DNA of 64,000 nt from Bacteroidales bacterium. GTDB taxonomy: Bacteria; Bacteroidota; Bacteroidia; Bacteroidales; VadinHA17. The notes beneath the pieces are model-generated. The model searched no databases, was not told where the DNA came from, and worked only from the letters and a program-made list of their open reading frames with translations. Of this stretch, positions 49,895 through 59,731 are shown in pieces. Within the stretch, counting starts at the first letter, position 1. Each line of letters starts with the position of its first letter. The position numbers and the translations under genes are program-made. The stretch is from contig JAGGWN010000046.1 of assembly GCA_021157415.1 (NCBI GenBank), positions 1-64,000 of the forward strand. The letters run 5' to 3'.

Positions 49895-50905
49895 CTATAA
49901 TTTAGCCACAATGATCAGGGTAAGTCCCAGGATAAATGATAAAAACATGAAGGAGAGTAACAACTTGATTTTAGAGGGATTCCGGGCGCTCTTAAATTCT
50001 TTCCAGATAAAGACACCCCAGATAGCCGAGACCAGGGTAGCTCCCTGACCCAGACCATAGGAGATGGCATAGCTGGCTTTGTCAGCGGCTATGATGCTGA
50101 AAAGCATGCCCAGTCCCCAGATGCTTCCTCCAAGAATGCCAATCAAATGCAGTCTTGGAGTGCCTTTATTGAAATACGCTCTGTACGGGGCTTTATTTCC
50201 TGACAAGGGTTTGTACATGACAATGGTATTCCAAAGAAAACTGGAAAGAAATACTCCGACGGAGAAAAGGAACATGGCCGTATAAGGGGTCAGTTTCCCA
50301 GGCTGAGGATTTACAAAATTCATAGACATGGAAGCAGCTACAAAGCGGTAAAAGAATCCCATGGCAATACCTGCCAGAACGGAAATGACAAGGCCTTTCC
50401 AGAAAGTCTTATTGTCGTCTTTTGTCTGTACCTGCCTGTAAGCAAGGGAATCCAGCAGAATTGCAACTGCCACCAACAAGACGCCAGTGAAAAGATACCA
50501 TGGATTGCCTGCCGGGGCAGCCAGATAGTTTACGACAACCCCCAGAACCAGTGCAAGACCTATGCCTACAGGAAAAGCTACAGCCATGCCGGCAATGTCA
50601 ATGGCAATGACCAGGAGGATGTTGGCAAAGTTGAAAATAATCCCTCCGGTGAGTGCCGAAATAACTGAGTTTCCTTCCGCCTGACGGAGATCTGTCAGAA
50701 AACTCCTTCCGTGTTCACCAATGCTGCCCAGCGTAAAGGCCATAATTACAGAGAAAAGCAGAATTCCAAAAACATAATCCCAGTAAAAATGCTGAAATGG
50801 CCATTCCCGGGATGCCAGTTTCTGGGTGTTGGCCCAGGATCCCCAGCAGAGCATGGTAATGATTAAAAGTATAACTGCCTGTGTGTAGTTGTGAATGATA
50901 AACAT
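49895..50905 (-). CDS. GRP/DMT-type sugar transporter (probable ribose or related uptake)
   Basis: About 10 TM; MLCWGSWANTQKLA; gene context with ribokinase and nucleoside hydrolase. Confidence 0.8.
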   Translation of the reverse strand: MFIIHNYTQAVILLIITMLCWGSWANTQKLASREWPFQHFYWDYVFGILLFSVIMAFTLGSIGEHGRSFLTDLRQAEGNSVISALTGGIIFNFANILLVIAIDIAGMAVAFPVGIGLALVLGVVVNYLAAPAGNPWYLFTGVLLVAVAILLDSLAYRQVQTKDDNKTFWKGLVISVLAGIAMGFFYRFVAASMSMNFVNPQPGKLTPYTAMFLFSVGVFLSSFLWNTIVMYKPLSGNKAPYRAYFNKGTPRLHLIGILGGSIWGLGMLFSIIAADKASYAISYGLGQGATLVSAIWGVFIWKEFKSARNPSKIKLLLSFMFLSFILGLTLIIVAKL

Positions 50906-50976
50906 GGGTGTTAATTGTTTTATTTCAAACCTACATATTTTTTTTATTTTTATGAAAATTTTTAATCTACTTTACT

Positions 50977-53865
50977 ATGAAATCCTTAAAATTATTTTTA
51001 TTCCCGGTACTTCTGAGTTTATTGGTTCTCGATCTTTTCGGACAAAGTTCCGGTAAGAAACCTCTGTCTCATGACGTTTATGATTCGTGGAAGAGCATCA
51101 AAGGGATTACGCTTTCGCGTGACGGCCGGTGGGCGAGCTATGAAATCAATCCGCAACAGGGAGACGGTTGGCTCTACCTGTATGATGTAAAAAAACACAG
51201 CCTTGATTCTTTTCCGAGAGGTTCAGGGGCCCGATTCTCTCCGGCTTCGGATTATCTGGTATTTAAGATCAAACCCCAATACAAAGTTGTAAGGAAAGCC
51301 AAAAGGGATAAAAAGAAAAAGGAGGATATGCCGAAGGATTCTCTGGGGATCGTCTTGCTGAAGGATAAATCATTGATCAGGGTTGCAAAGGTCCGCTCTT
51401 TTGGTATACCCGATGAAGACGGCGAATGGTTCTGGTACCGAAGAGAAAAGGTGTATCCTGAGAAACCGGATACCGCTGACAGAAACTCATCCGAAGAAGC
51501 AAACAAATCTTATCAGAAGAAAAAAAAGGAGTATGATAAACAGGTAAAGAAGATAAAGAAGGCCAAAGGGACGGATCTGGTGGTGACGGATCCTTTGAAG
51601 GATAAGTTTCTGATATATCATGATGTGACCGGCCAGACAATCTCCAAAAGCGGAAAGAGGATTGCCTTTATCATGGAAAAGAAAGACTCGCTGGAGCAGT
51701 CGGTCGTGTATGTATTTAATACGGAAACAGGGCAGGAGCGTCCGGTATTGAAAAGGGAGGGGCCAGGCGTCCACTCGGATAAGATAGCCCTTGATAAACA
51801 GGGAGATCAACTGGTGTTTCTCCATTCGGCCGATACGGGAGCTGCGAAGATATATGATCTTTATTACTGGCATGCGGGACAGGATTCGGCCCTGGTGGCA
51901 GCAGATACCTTAACGAAGGGCATGCCTGACGGCTGGAGTGTAAGCATTAACAGACAACCTTGGTTTTCGGAAGATGGTTCGCGCCTCTTTTTGGGGACGG
52001 CCCCCATACCGAAACCGGAGCCTAAGGATACATTGCTGGAAGAGGAAAAATATCATGTGGATATCTGGAACTGGAAGGATCCTTATCTGCAGCCTATGCA
52101 GAAACTGCAGGCAGAGCGGGAGAAGAAAAGGACCTGGCTGGCTTTGTGGTACCCGGGGGATAACCAATTTGTGCAACTGGGGGATAAAAAGGTTCCTGAG
52201 GTCTCGGTGGCATTGAAGGGCAATGCACCCTGGGGGCTGGGACGTTCCAATCTGCCGTATCGCAAGCTGATCTCGTGGGAGGCAAACAGATATCAGGATA
52301 TTTATCGGATTAACTTGAAAACGGGCGCAAAAGAGAAGTTGCTGGCCAAAGCGCCTTCCTCGGTGTCCTTGTCCCCGGAAGGGAACTACCTGGTGTGGTA
52401 TCAGACGGCCGACAGTTGCTGGTATGTCAGGAATATCAATAGCGGGAAAGAGGTTAATGTGACCGGTAGTCTTTCGGTGGCTTTTTATAATGAGCGCCAT
52501 GATACGCCCAGTGATCCTTATCCCTATGGGCTGGGAGCGTGGTATGACCATGACGACTATTTTATCCTCTACGATAGGTTTGATCTATGGAAAGTGGATC
52601 CTTCCGGCAGGGAGAAACCGGTATGTCTCACACATGGCTACGGACGGAAAAAACAGATACGTTTTCGCAGGCAAAATCTCAACCGGAAAAAGGAAACCAT
52701 CGGACCGGATGAGAGACTGTATCTACAGGCATTTCATATATATAACAAAAAGTCCGGATACTATACCCTTTCGGCCGGCAAAGCGGCCGATCCGAAAAAA
52801 CTGGTGCTGGATGATTGCCAGTATTTATCTCTGATGAAACCGGAAAAAGCCGATGAACTGTTTTGGAGGAAAGAAACATTTCAGGAATATCCGGAGCTGT
52901 GGACCGGAAATATGAAGATGCAGAAAGCCCGGAAGATTTCCCTGACCAACCCTCAGCAGAAAGATTATCTGTGGGGTTCTGTAGAGTTGGTGGAATGGAG
53001 GGCCTTTAACGGAGAAAAATTGCAGGGTCTTTTATACAAGCCGGAGAACTTTAATCCGAAGGGAAAATACCCTATGATCGTTTATTTCTATGAACGTAGT
53101 TCGGACGGGATGCACCGCCATTGGGTGCCTGCCCCCAGCCGCTCGATCATCAACCGTACCATGTATACCAGCAATGGCTACCTGGTCTTTGTGCCTGACA
53201 TTACTTATGAGACCGGATACCCCGGTCAGAGTGCTTATAAAGCGGTGGTCAGCGGGACGCAGGCGATGGTGGAAAGGTATCCTTTTATCGACAGGGACCG
53301 TATGGCCATGAATGGACAGAGCTGGGGAGGCTATCAGATTGCTTATCTGGTGACACAGACAGACATGTTCAGGTGTGCTTTTTCGGGAGCTCCGGTGTCT
53401 AACATGACTTCTGCTTACGGAGGGATCCGGTGGGGCTCGGGTATGAGCCGCATGTTTCAGTATGAACAGACACAGAGCCGTATTGGCGGAACTTTGTGGG
53501 AAAAACCTTTACTTTACATTGAGAATTCCCCTGTTTTCTTTGTGCCGAAGATCCATACGCCGTTGTTGATCATGCATAACGACAAGGACGGTGCTGTACC
53601 CTGGTATCAGGGTATCGAATTTTTCGTGGCTTTGCGACGACTCAACAAACCGGCCTGGCTGCTGGAATACAATAATGAAGACCACAACCTGACGCGTCGT
53701 GCCGACGAAAAAGATCTCTCCGTCCGTGTGATGCAGTTCTACGACCATTATCTGAAAGATAAACCGGCCCCCGTATGGATGATTTATGGTATCCCTGCTG
53801 TGAAAAAAGGAAAGACGGACGGATATGAGCCGGTGCCGGAAATAAAAGACAGAATCAAAAAGTAA
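50977..53865 (+). CDS. S9 prolyl-oligopeptidase family serine peptidase, secreted
   Basis: Nucleophile elbow MNGQSWGGYQIAYLV; HNDKDGAVPWYQG; HNLTRRAD; N-terminal propeller. Confidence 0.92.
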   Translation: MKSLKLFLFPVLLSLLVLDLFGQSSGKKPLSHDVYDSWKSIKGITLSRDGRWASYEINPQQGDGWLYLYDVKKHSLDSFPRGSGARFSPASDYLVFKIKPQYKVVRKAKRDKKKKEDMPKDSLGIVLLKDKSLIRVAKVRSFGIPDEDGEWFWYRREKVYPEKPDTADRNSSEEANKSYQKKKKEYDKQVKKIKKAKGTDLVVTDPLKDKFLIYHDVTGQTISKSGKRIAFIMEKKDSLEQSVVYVFNTETGQERPVLKREGPGVHSDKIALDKQGDQLVFLHSADTGAAKIYDLYYWHAGQDSALVAADTLTKGMPDGWSVSINRQPWFSEDGSRLFLGTAPIPKPEPKDTLLEEEKYHVDIWNWKDPYLQPMQKLQAEREKKRTWLALWYPGDNQFVQLGDKKVPEVSVALKGNAPWGLGRSNLPYRKLISWEANRYQDIYRINLKTGAKEKLLAKAPSSVSLSPEGNYLVWYQTADSCWYVRNINSGKEVNVTGSLSVAFYNERHDTPSDPYPYGLGAWYDHDDYFILYDRFDLWKVDPSGREKPVCLTHGYGRKKQIRFRRQNLNRKKETIGPDERLYLQAFHIYNKKSGYYTLSAGKAADPKKLVLDDCQYLSLMKPEKADELFWRKETFQEYPELWTGNMKMQKARKISLTNPQQKDYLWGSVELVEWRAFNGEKLQGLLYKPENFNPKGKYPMIVYFYERSSDGMHRHWVPAPSRSIINRTMYTSNGYLVFVPDITYETGYPGQSAYKAVVSGTQAMVERYPFIDRDRMAMNGQSWGGYQIAYLVTQTDMFRCAFSGAPVSNMTSAYGGIRWGSGMSRMFQYEQTQSRIGGTLWEKPLLYIENSPVFFVPKIHTPLLIMHNDKDGAVPWYQGIEFFVALRRLNKPAWLLEYNNEDHNLTRRADEKDLSVRVMQFYDHYLKDKPAPVWMIYGIPAVKKGKTDGYEPVPEIKDRIKK

Positions 53866-54004
53866 AAAGGAAACCATTTACACCAAGAATACGGTGGCCC
53901 AAGAGAAGAGAAACATTTGAACAGGCTTTAGGCTGACATCCGGACAAAAGTTCATAGTCAGCCCGGGGAGACTATTTCATGATTAAATGCCGGCGATCTG
54001 ACTT

Positions 54005-54223
54005 CTACAGCGTCAGGATGTTGGTCCATTTCAATAAAAACAACACCAGGAAGGTTAGAGCCAGGCTTCCCAGTACAACAACTTGCCAGTACCGGGTTCT
54101 GATGCCAAATTGTTTCCACATTTTATCACCGTTTTCCTTTTTGTAATGTTTTAATGAAAGTTTGGTGATTAAGAACGTGAAAATCATAAATAATGCGATA
54201 CCGGTAATCCAAAATTCTCTCAT
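54005..54223 (-). CDS. Small two-TM membrane protein of unknown function
   Basis: 72 aa with two hydrophobic helices; no overlapping competing ORF. Confidence 0.55.
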   Translation of the reverse strand: MREFWITGIALFMIFTFLITKLSLKHYKKENGDKMWKQFGIRTRYWQVVVLGSLALTFLVLFLLKWTNILTL

Positions 54224-54326
54224 ATTGTATTTTTTATCCTGTTCAGGGGATATTACATACGTCGAACGTACCCAAAATTTCCATTAGGTCCGGAGGATAC
54301 ACCGTTGTATGAGCAATGATACAATG

Positions 54327-55433
54327 CTAATTTTCCCGATCAAGTTTTGCAATTTCATGTAAGAGGGCTTTGAAGGTTTTTACCCAGTTTCCTCTTCCCG
54401 CTCCTTTGATTTCTTTCCGGCCGTAAAACTGATCAATGGCATTTTCAGCACTGGTCCAAACGGTTTCCATGATTCCCTGGTACCTGTCTTTCGTAGCATC
54501 CGTAGCGTTTTCTTTAAAGTCAATCATCATTTGAAGTTGTTTTAAGGCTACCTCAGGGAGCCGGTATGGACAGGTGATCACATGAAAGCCCTTGAGGGCA
54601 AAATAAGCGGCAGTAGGGTCGGGGCGTTCATAGTGCCAGTCATTGATCACCACATCTTTCGGGATCATGTCGATGGCCCGGTAGGTATTGTTATAACTTC
54701 CTTCCCACATGCCGATGCCTGTTGTTTTTCCGTCGATAAGCCGGTCTCCCCAGATCCAGAGTTTTTTATTTCTGAGTGCCAGGTGATTTCTGATGGCTGT
54801 GACTTCTCCTGCAAATAATTCGGCATGATCCCTGCCGATGCATCTCTTATCCATTCCTATATAAAATACTTCATCCATACCTGCATGGAAAGCCTCGGCT
54901 TCGAAAGCGTCCACAATTTCGTCGATAACATCAAAGGTCACAGCATGTAATCCGGGATGCAGCGGACAATAGCTCAGGCAATACAACCCCCACTTGTTGG
55001 GCCATTTATTAATGCCTTTATCCAGGGGAACATCCGGGGTTTCGTTGAATTGGGGATAAGCCTCCAGCAATTTCCCGACGTTTGAGAACCAGGATTGATG
55101 CCCCAGCATATTTACCTGCGGAATGATTTTTATGCCTCCTTCCCTGCAGGCTTTTACAATCTTCTTTACCTCTTTTCGGGACAGGGCATTTGAGTCAATC
55201 AACTCGGGATGTGACTTATACCGGTACCGGTAGTCAATCCGTATGACAAGTGTGTTTATTTTCCCCGGCACAAGCTCGTTATTGATGAAATCAATGAATT
55301 GATTTACCCCTGCCGGCGTTGGAGCTGCTATGCATAAACCCCGTACAGGCAGGATTGAATCGAGTTTTGTCTGTGTGTGTCCGGAAAAAATCAGAAGGCC
55401 GGTGATCAGAAAAAGGAAAAATAACTTTTTCAT
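54327..55433 (-). CDS. Secreted GH20-like glycosyl hydrolase family protein
   Basis: Signal peptide; KIIPQVNMLGHQSWFS; AEAFHAGMDEVFYIG (family-20-like D-E pair). Confidence 0.7.
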   Translation of the reverse strand: MKKLFFLFLITGLLIFSGHTQTKLDSILPVRGLCIAAPTPAGVNQFIDFINNELVPGKINTLVIRIDYRYRYKSHPELIDSNALSRKEVKKIVKACREGGIKIIPQVNMLGHQSWFSNVGKLLEAYPQFNETPDVPLDKGINKWPNKWGLYCLSYCPLHPGLHAVTFDVIDEIVDAFEAEAFHAGMDEVFYIGMDKRCIGRDHAELFAGEVTAIRNHLALRNKKLWIWGDRLIDGKTTGIGMWEGSYNNTYRAIDMIPKDVVINDWHYERPDPTAAYFALKGFHVITCPYRLPEVALKQLQMMIDFKENATDATKDRYQGIMETVWTSAENAIDQFYGRKEIKGAGRGNWVKTFKALLHEIAKLDREN

Positions 55434-55487
55434 AATAATATTTTTGATAGTGAAAGTGTTGTTAAAAACGTCATGAGTTTAACCTGT

Positions 55488-55925
55488 TTAATAGTGAATG
55501 AGATGAATACAAAGATGCAGATTTTTATTTAATAAAATTTTGCAGGATTCAAAAGAAGGAGGATGAAAACCGGGTTTGACATTGTTGGAAAAACCAAAAC
55601 CCTCTGTTGGAACGCCCCAGAAATTTTTATCAAATATTTTATTATTGTTGGCATCGTGAAAGAGAGCTATGGCATAATACCCTTCCGGAACATAAAAACC
55701 ACACTCGACCCGATTGCTTTTTACCGGAACTGTTTTGGAAAGATATTCCATGTTATCCTTCGGAAAATTCTCTTTTTTATTATATAATGCCACTTCGATA
55801 TTTCCGGTTACTTCATGAATTTCACATACGACAATGGTTAATGTATATTTATCAGGCATGAAGCCGGTTGCGGCAGGACAGAATGGGATAAGAAAAAGTG
55901 CTAACAGTAGTGCCATCATTTTCAT
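55488..55925 (-). CDS. DUF2141-like secreted protein
   Basis: VTGNIEVALYNKKENFPKDNMEYL; GYYAIALFHDANNNKIFDKNFWGVPTEGFGFSNN. Confidence 0.88.
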   Translation of the reverse strand: MKMMALLLALFLIPFCPAATGFMPDKYTLTIVVCEIHEVTGNIEVALYNKKENFPKDNMEYLSKTVPVKSNRVECGFYVPEGYYAIALFHDANNNKIFDKNFWGVPTEGFGFSNNVKPGFHPPSFESCKILLNKNLHLCIHLIHY

Positions 55926-56515
55926 TTCACAGGTTTTTTCATTCGTAAAAACATCAGATTCGTATCGCCAAACTTTATGTTGTATTCGTCGGTTTGTTTA
56001 TACCCGAGATTTTCATACAAATGAATGGCTCCCTTATTATGTTTTTCAACATCCAGTACCATGCCGGACATTTTTTCTTTGCGGCAATATTCTTCACATT
56101 TCATCAACAATGTTTTGGCCATCCCTTGCTTCCTGAAACTTTCATATGTTGCTACATTGCTGATATAGTAATCCCCCTTTTTAATAGTGCCTATGGTTTT
56201 GTGGAAGCGCATCAAAACCGGGATATTTCTAATCAAATTAAATTTCAGTTGTTTGATTAAAAGCCAGCCCGTTTTAAAATTTTCTTTTCTCTTGGTGTGA
56301 TAGCTGTAACTCAATATCAAACTTGCAATTGCCTTGTCTTTTAAGGCAAAGAGAGTATGCTTATAACTGAAAAGGTTATGTTTTTTGATGTATAAATTTT
56401 CTAAAACTGCGTTAATATTATTCCCAAACAATCGGATAAAATAGGGGGCGGAAATCAGAATCATTTTGCCAAAATCTCTTTTATAACAAATTTCTCCTTT
56501 GATGATATGCGTCAT
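55922..56515 (-). CDS. GNAT family N-acetyltransferase
   Basis: YYISNVATYESFRKQGMAKTLLMKCEEYCRKE; LDVEKHNKGAIHLYENLGY. Confidence 0.9.
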   Translation of the reverse strand: MTHIIKGEICYKRDFGKMILISAPYFIRLFGNNINAVLENLYIKKHNLFSYKHTLFALKDKAIASLILSYSYHTKRKENFKTGWLLIKQLKFNLIRNIPVLMRFHKTIGTIKKGDYYISNVATYESFRKQGMAKTLLMKCEEYCRKEKMSGMVLDVEKHNKGAIHLYENLGYKQTDEYNIKFGDTNLMFLRMKKPVK

Positions 56516-56550
56516 TTCAAGTGTAATTTACTGTCTGCAAATCGCGAGTT

Positions 56551-57282
56551 TTATTGCATCTTCCTAATTCTGACTTCAATGTCTTTTTCATTTTGCAGCA
56601 GCTTGACCAGTTCCTGCGGGTTAGTGTGGCCATAGTGATAGGGATAGAGCACAGTGGGCCGGAAAGTTCGGGCGGCTTCGGCTACCATCTCGGGTGTCAT
56701 GGTATAGGGAAGATTCATAGGAAGGAATGCAATGTCTATTCCACGGAGTTTTCTCATTTCCGGGATATTTTCCGTGTCTCCTGCAATATAGACGGTTTTG
56801 TTACCGAAACGGACGACATAACCGTTTCCATTCCCTTTGGGATGGAAAGGTTCCCCGCCGGGCCTGTGGTGGATGATATTATAGGCAGGTACCGCCCGGA
56901 TAGGAATCCCGAGCAGATGAATCTCCTCTCCATTGTGCAGGATGTGTCCATGAGGATAAGTCTTATAACATAGCTGTGTAAGGACAATCTCTGTTTCGGG
57001 GGTCACAATTTTTGAAAGAGCTGCCGGATCGAGATGATCTCCGTGCTCATGTGTGATCAGTACCAGGTTTGCTTTCGGGAGCTTTGAATAATCTCCTTCG
57101 CGGCTGACCGGATCCACATGGATCACCAGACCGTTCCAGGTAAACATCAATGTGCCGTGCCCGATAAAGGTGATCTTCAAAGGACCTTGTGAGGTTGGGA
57201 ACATATCCTCTTCGTAAGTTTGCGGAGAGGCAGTATGCATAAAGATGCCGGCAAATAACATGACGATAATTTTATGAATCAT
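56551..57282 (-). CDS. MBL-fold metallo-hydrolase, secreted
   Basis: ITHEHGDHLDPAAL; VYIAGDTENIPEM; LYPYHYGHT. Confidence 0.92.
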   Translation of the reverse strand: MIHKIIVMLFAGIFMHTASPQTYEEDMFPTSQGPLKITFIGHGTLMFTWNGLVIHVDPVSREGDYSKLPKANLVLITHEHGDHLDPAALSKIVTPETEIVLTQLCYKTYPHGHILHNGEEIHLLGIPIRAVPAYNIIHHRPGGEPFHPKGNGNGYVVRFGNKTVYIAGDTENIPEMRKLRGIDIAFLPMNLPYTMTPEMVAEAARTFRPTVLYPYHYGHTNPQELVKLLQNEKDIEVRIRKMQ

Positions 57283-57324
57283 AATTTATAAGTTAATAGT
57301 TTAATTAAACGGGAAAGAAGTATC

Positions 57325-57588
57325 TTAAGTGGGTTTCTTATCCAGCTTTTTTACTTTCTGGTATTTTGTGCTGGCATCTATCATACGGGCCCAGTTTATC
57401 CTTGTCCCGTTTTCCAGCGATTCGTAAACATAGCCTTTATCGGTAAGAAGTATTCTGCAGTATCCCAGTGCATAACGGAAGGACTCGACATAATCTCCTA
57501 CGTGAAGTTCCTTGCCATCCATATCTGCAAAAGGGAGATCTTCAGGCCCGCGGTGCCCCGGTTTTCTTATTCTTTTTTTTCCAAACAT
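57325..57588 (-). CDS. Conserved hypothetical small protein
   Basis: 87 aa, coherent composition, in line with neighbouring minus-strand genes. Confidence 0.6.
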   Translation of the reverse strand: MFGKKRIRKPGHRGPEDLPFADMDGKELHVGDYVESFRYALGYCRILLTDKGYVYESLENGTRINWARMIDASTKYQKVKKLDKKPT

Positions 57589-57634
57589 TTTTTATTTAAA
57601 ATTACGAAAAAAAAAGGAAACGGTATTTTTCTTT

Positions 57635-58186
57635 TTAATAAAAAAGGGGAATCAGTCGGTTCGTCTTTTTTTTATAATCCAGATATTCTTTACCGAACTG
57701 TTTTGTAAGCAGTTGTTCCTCAATGCGAATCCTGTACAGCATGGTAAAAATGACAAGGATAGCGACCACTCCCAGACTGATCCAGTTGTTCAGGGATATG
57801 CCGAAACCGATGAAGGAAAGGATGGAACCGGTATAAGAGGGATGCCTGACCCGTTTATAGATACCGTCTGTTTTTAATTTATGGTTATTACGGATGGTAA
57901 CATCCACGGTAAAGTATCTTCCCAAAGACCATACGGAAGCGAATCTGATTATCATCCCGCAGACAATGATCGCCAAACCGTTTAACGGTAGCGTAAGGCT
58001 ATGGCTCATCGGAAACGGGAAATAGACAGCAAAGAGCACGCCGAGGGTATTGGCCGCGGCGATGGTAATCCATATGATGCGCAAAGAACCTTTATCCTGA
58101 TTCTCCCGGCCTTGTTTCCCGGAACGTAACAAACGGTTCAGGAAAATTTCCGAAAGAAACCACAGAGACCAGATTACTATAAACAT
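57635..58186 (-). CDS. Isoprenylcysteine carboxyl methyltransferase (ICMT)-family protein
   Basis: GRYFTVDVTIRNNHKLKTDGIYKRVRHPSYTGSILSFIGFGISL; EEQLLTKQFGKEYLDYKKKTNRLIP. Confidence 0.92.
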   Translation of the reverse strand: MFIVIWSLWFLSEIFLNRLLRSGKQGRENQDKGSLRIIWITIAAANTLGVLFAVYFPFPMSHSLTLPLNGLAIIVCGMIIRFASVWSLGRYFTVDVTIRNNHKLKTDGIYKRVRHPSYTGSILSFIGFGISLNNWISLGVVAILVIFTMLYRIRIEEQLLTKQFGKEYLDYKKKTNRLIPLFY

Positions 58187-58282
58187 GAGTTCGATATAAG
58201 AAAAGTAAAAATATTAATATAAAACAAGAATCGTTATTGTCTATATCTAACTGGTATATAAATAAGTAAAGCAAAAACCCTT

Positions 58283-58402
58283 ATGAACAGCAATGTGAAT
58301 TTAGTGGAAATATTTTATTTCACAGACAAATTCCGCAAAGAAATTCAGAAAATGGTCAGGGGATATCCATTAGTACACGATATCTGGAAAAGTCTCAGAT
58401 AG
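58283..58402 (+). pseudogene. Possible transposase N-terminal remnant (39 codons)
   Basis: Own translation MNSNVNLVEIFYFTDKFRKEIQKMVRGYPLVHDIWKSLR*, reminiscent of IS982-type transposase starts (xxITEIFxxxDxFCKE); weak. Confidence 0.25.
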
Positions 58403-58509
58403 ATAATGCCTTTTATTTCAAATCCGATACCCGGATTGTTGGCATACTCATTCTTGCCTAAAAAACCGGGGGAGATGAAGTCCGCGTGCTCTATTCGTCC
58501 GGATATTTC

Positions 58510-59196
58510 TTATTTTTGGCTTCCGTTTTTGGTTTTTACAATGACTACGCCATTCGATCCCCTAACGCCATAAATGGCTGCACCTCCATCTTTTAAAATA
58601 TTGATGCTTGCAATATCCGCAGGCTCAATGGAAGCAAATGAGCCCTGGTCAACAACAGAACCGTCAACCACCAGTAAAGCGGCATTGCTGCTCATTACCG
58701 ACTGGGAGCCACGGATAATAATCTCCCCATTCTCAATATGCACTCCCGGAAACCGGGATTTGATCACATCATAGATGTTATTATAATGAGAAAAATCCAG
58801 TTCATTGCCACTTAGCCGGGAGGCGGCATAGAGCTTCTCCTTGTCCCTGACAATTCCGTATCCGATTGCAATATCCGCACTTCCGGGAGAAGGTTTCAGT
58901 TTGAGATTTACAAAAACATACCTGACCTTTGGTTTGATTTTAATATTCCGTTTTATGAATCCATTGGCAGTTACCTGTAATTTATCCTGGGGCAGACAGG
59001 TTGTCGTGAAATGTCCGAGGCTATCGGAATATACGGTCTTTTTCGAGCTTTTTACCCGGATGCTCACACCGGTCAACGGGATACTGTCAAATGTGGTGAC
59101 CATACCATGAATCGTTTTGGTCTGGCCGGGCGAAGGAATTACGGAACCTATCGCGATGAGCGACCCTAATATGATCTTACTGAAAAGTAAACGCAT
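58510..59196 (-). CDS. Stand-alone carboxypeptidase-regulatory-like plus TonB receptor plug domain protein (no barrel)
   Basis: Signal peptide; TIHGMVTTFDSIPLTGVSIRVKSSKKTVYSDSLGHFTT; plug-like GVHIENGEIIIRGSQSVMSSNAALLVVDGSVVDQGSFASIEPADIASINILKDGGAAIYGVRGSNGVVIVKTK; then stop. Confidence 0.87.
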   Translation of the reverse strand: MRLLFSKIILGSLIAIGSVIPSPGQTKTIHGMVTTFDSIPLTGVSIRVKSSKKTVYSDSLGHFTTTCLPQDKLQVTANGFIKRNIKIKPKVRYVFVNLKLKPSPGSADIAIGYGIVRDKEKLYAASRLSGNELDFSHYNNIYDVIKSRFPGVHIENGEIIIRGSQSVMSSNAALLVVDGSVVDQGSFASIEPADIASINILKDGGAAIYGVRGSNGVVIVKTKNGSQK

Positions 59197-59241
59197 GATG
59201 AATGTTTTATGATGTATAGCGTATTCACAAAGATAAACAAA

Positions 59242-59403
59242 CTATTCTGTTAGTACCGGTCCGATGTATCTGAATTTTAATTGCTTTAAATGCCTGAGAT
59301 TTACCTGCTGGGCATGAGTATAGATCATTGAACCTGTAAAAAATAAAAAAATGGATAAAATAAAGGACCTTATCCGCTTTGAAGGATGAATGTTTGGCTG
59401 CAT
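59242..59403 (-). pseudogene. 53-codon secreted microprotein or truncated N-terminus of a sortilin/BNR-repeat type protein
   Basis: Own translation MQPNIHPSKRIRSFILSIFLFFTGSMIYTHAQQVNLRHLKQLKFRYIGPVLTE*: signal peptide plus LKFRYIGP, resembling starts of secreted BNR-repeat proteins. Not in supplied track. Confidence 0.4.
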
Positions 59404-59658
59404 TGTGGTAAAATAAATAAGAATTATCAGTTATCGATTGTGATAGATTAATGAGCAGGATCAAGCATAAAGAAAGTTTCTAATTCCAAAGATAAACATT
59501 TTTGTTTTTCATGATAGATTTTGGGATTATTTTTCCTACTAGTAAGCTGAGTTTGATAATCAACAGATAAATACCGTTCGGAAAGTTTTCCATTGGTCAT
59601 ATCCCCCCCAATGCACGGTACCGGATTGTGTGTTAACGAAAAGATTTTCTTGTCAGGG

Positions 59659-59731
59659 TTAACCCAATGCAGCCTTCGGATTATGCGCAATAGAGACATT
59701 TACAATAACTCTATTGCGCAATTGGGTTTAA
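59659..59731. repeat. Two-tier inverted repeat upstream of Nramp-like gene
   Basis: Inner 12-bp perfect stem TGCGCAATAGAG (59684-59695)/CTCTATTGCGCA (59709-59720); outer TTAACCCAAT (59659-59668)/ATTGGGTTTAA (59721-59731). Confidence 0.8.

Noticed and set aside
59448-59699. 83-aa minus-strand ORF between the plug gene and Nramp gene
   Set aside because: No recognisable domain or signal, and overlaps the inverted repeat; left unannotated.
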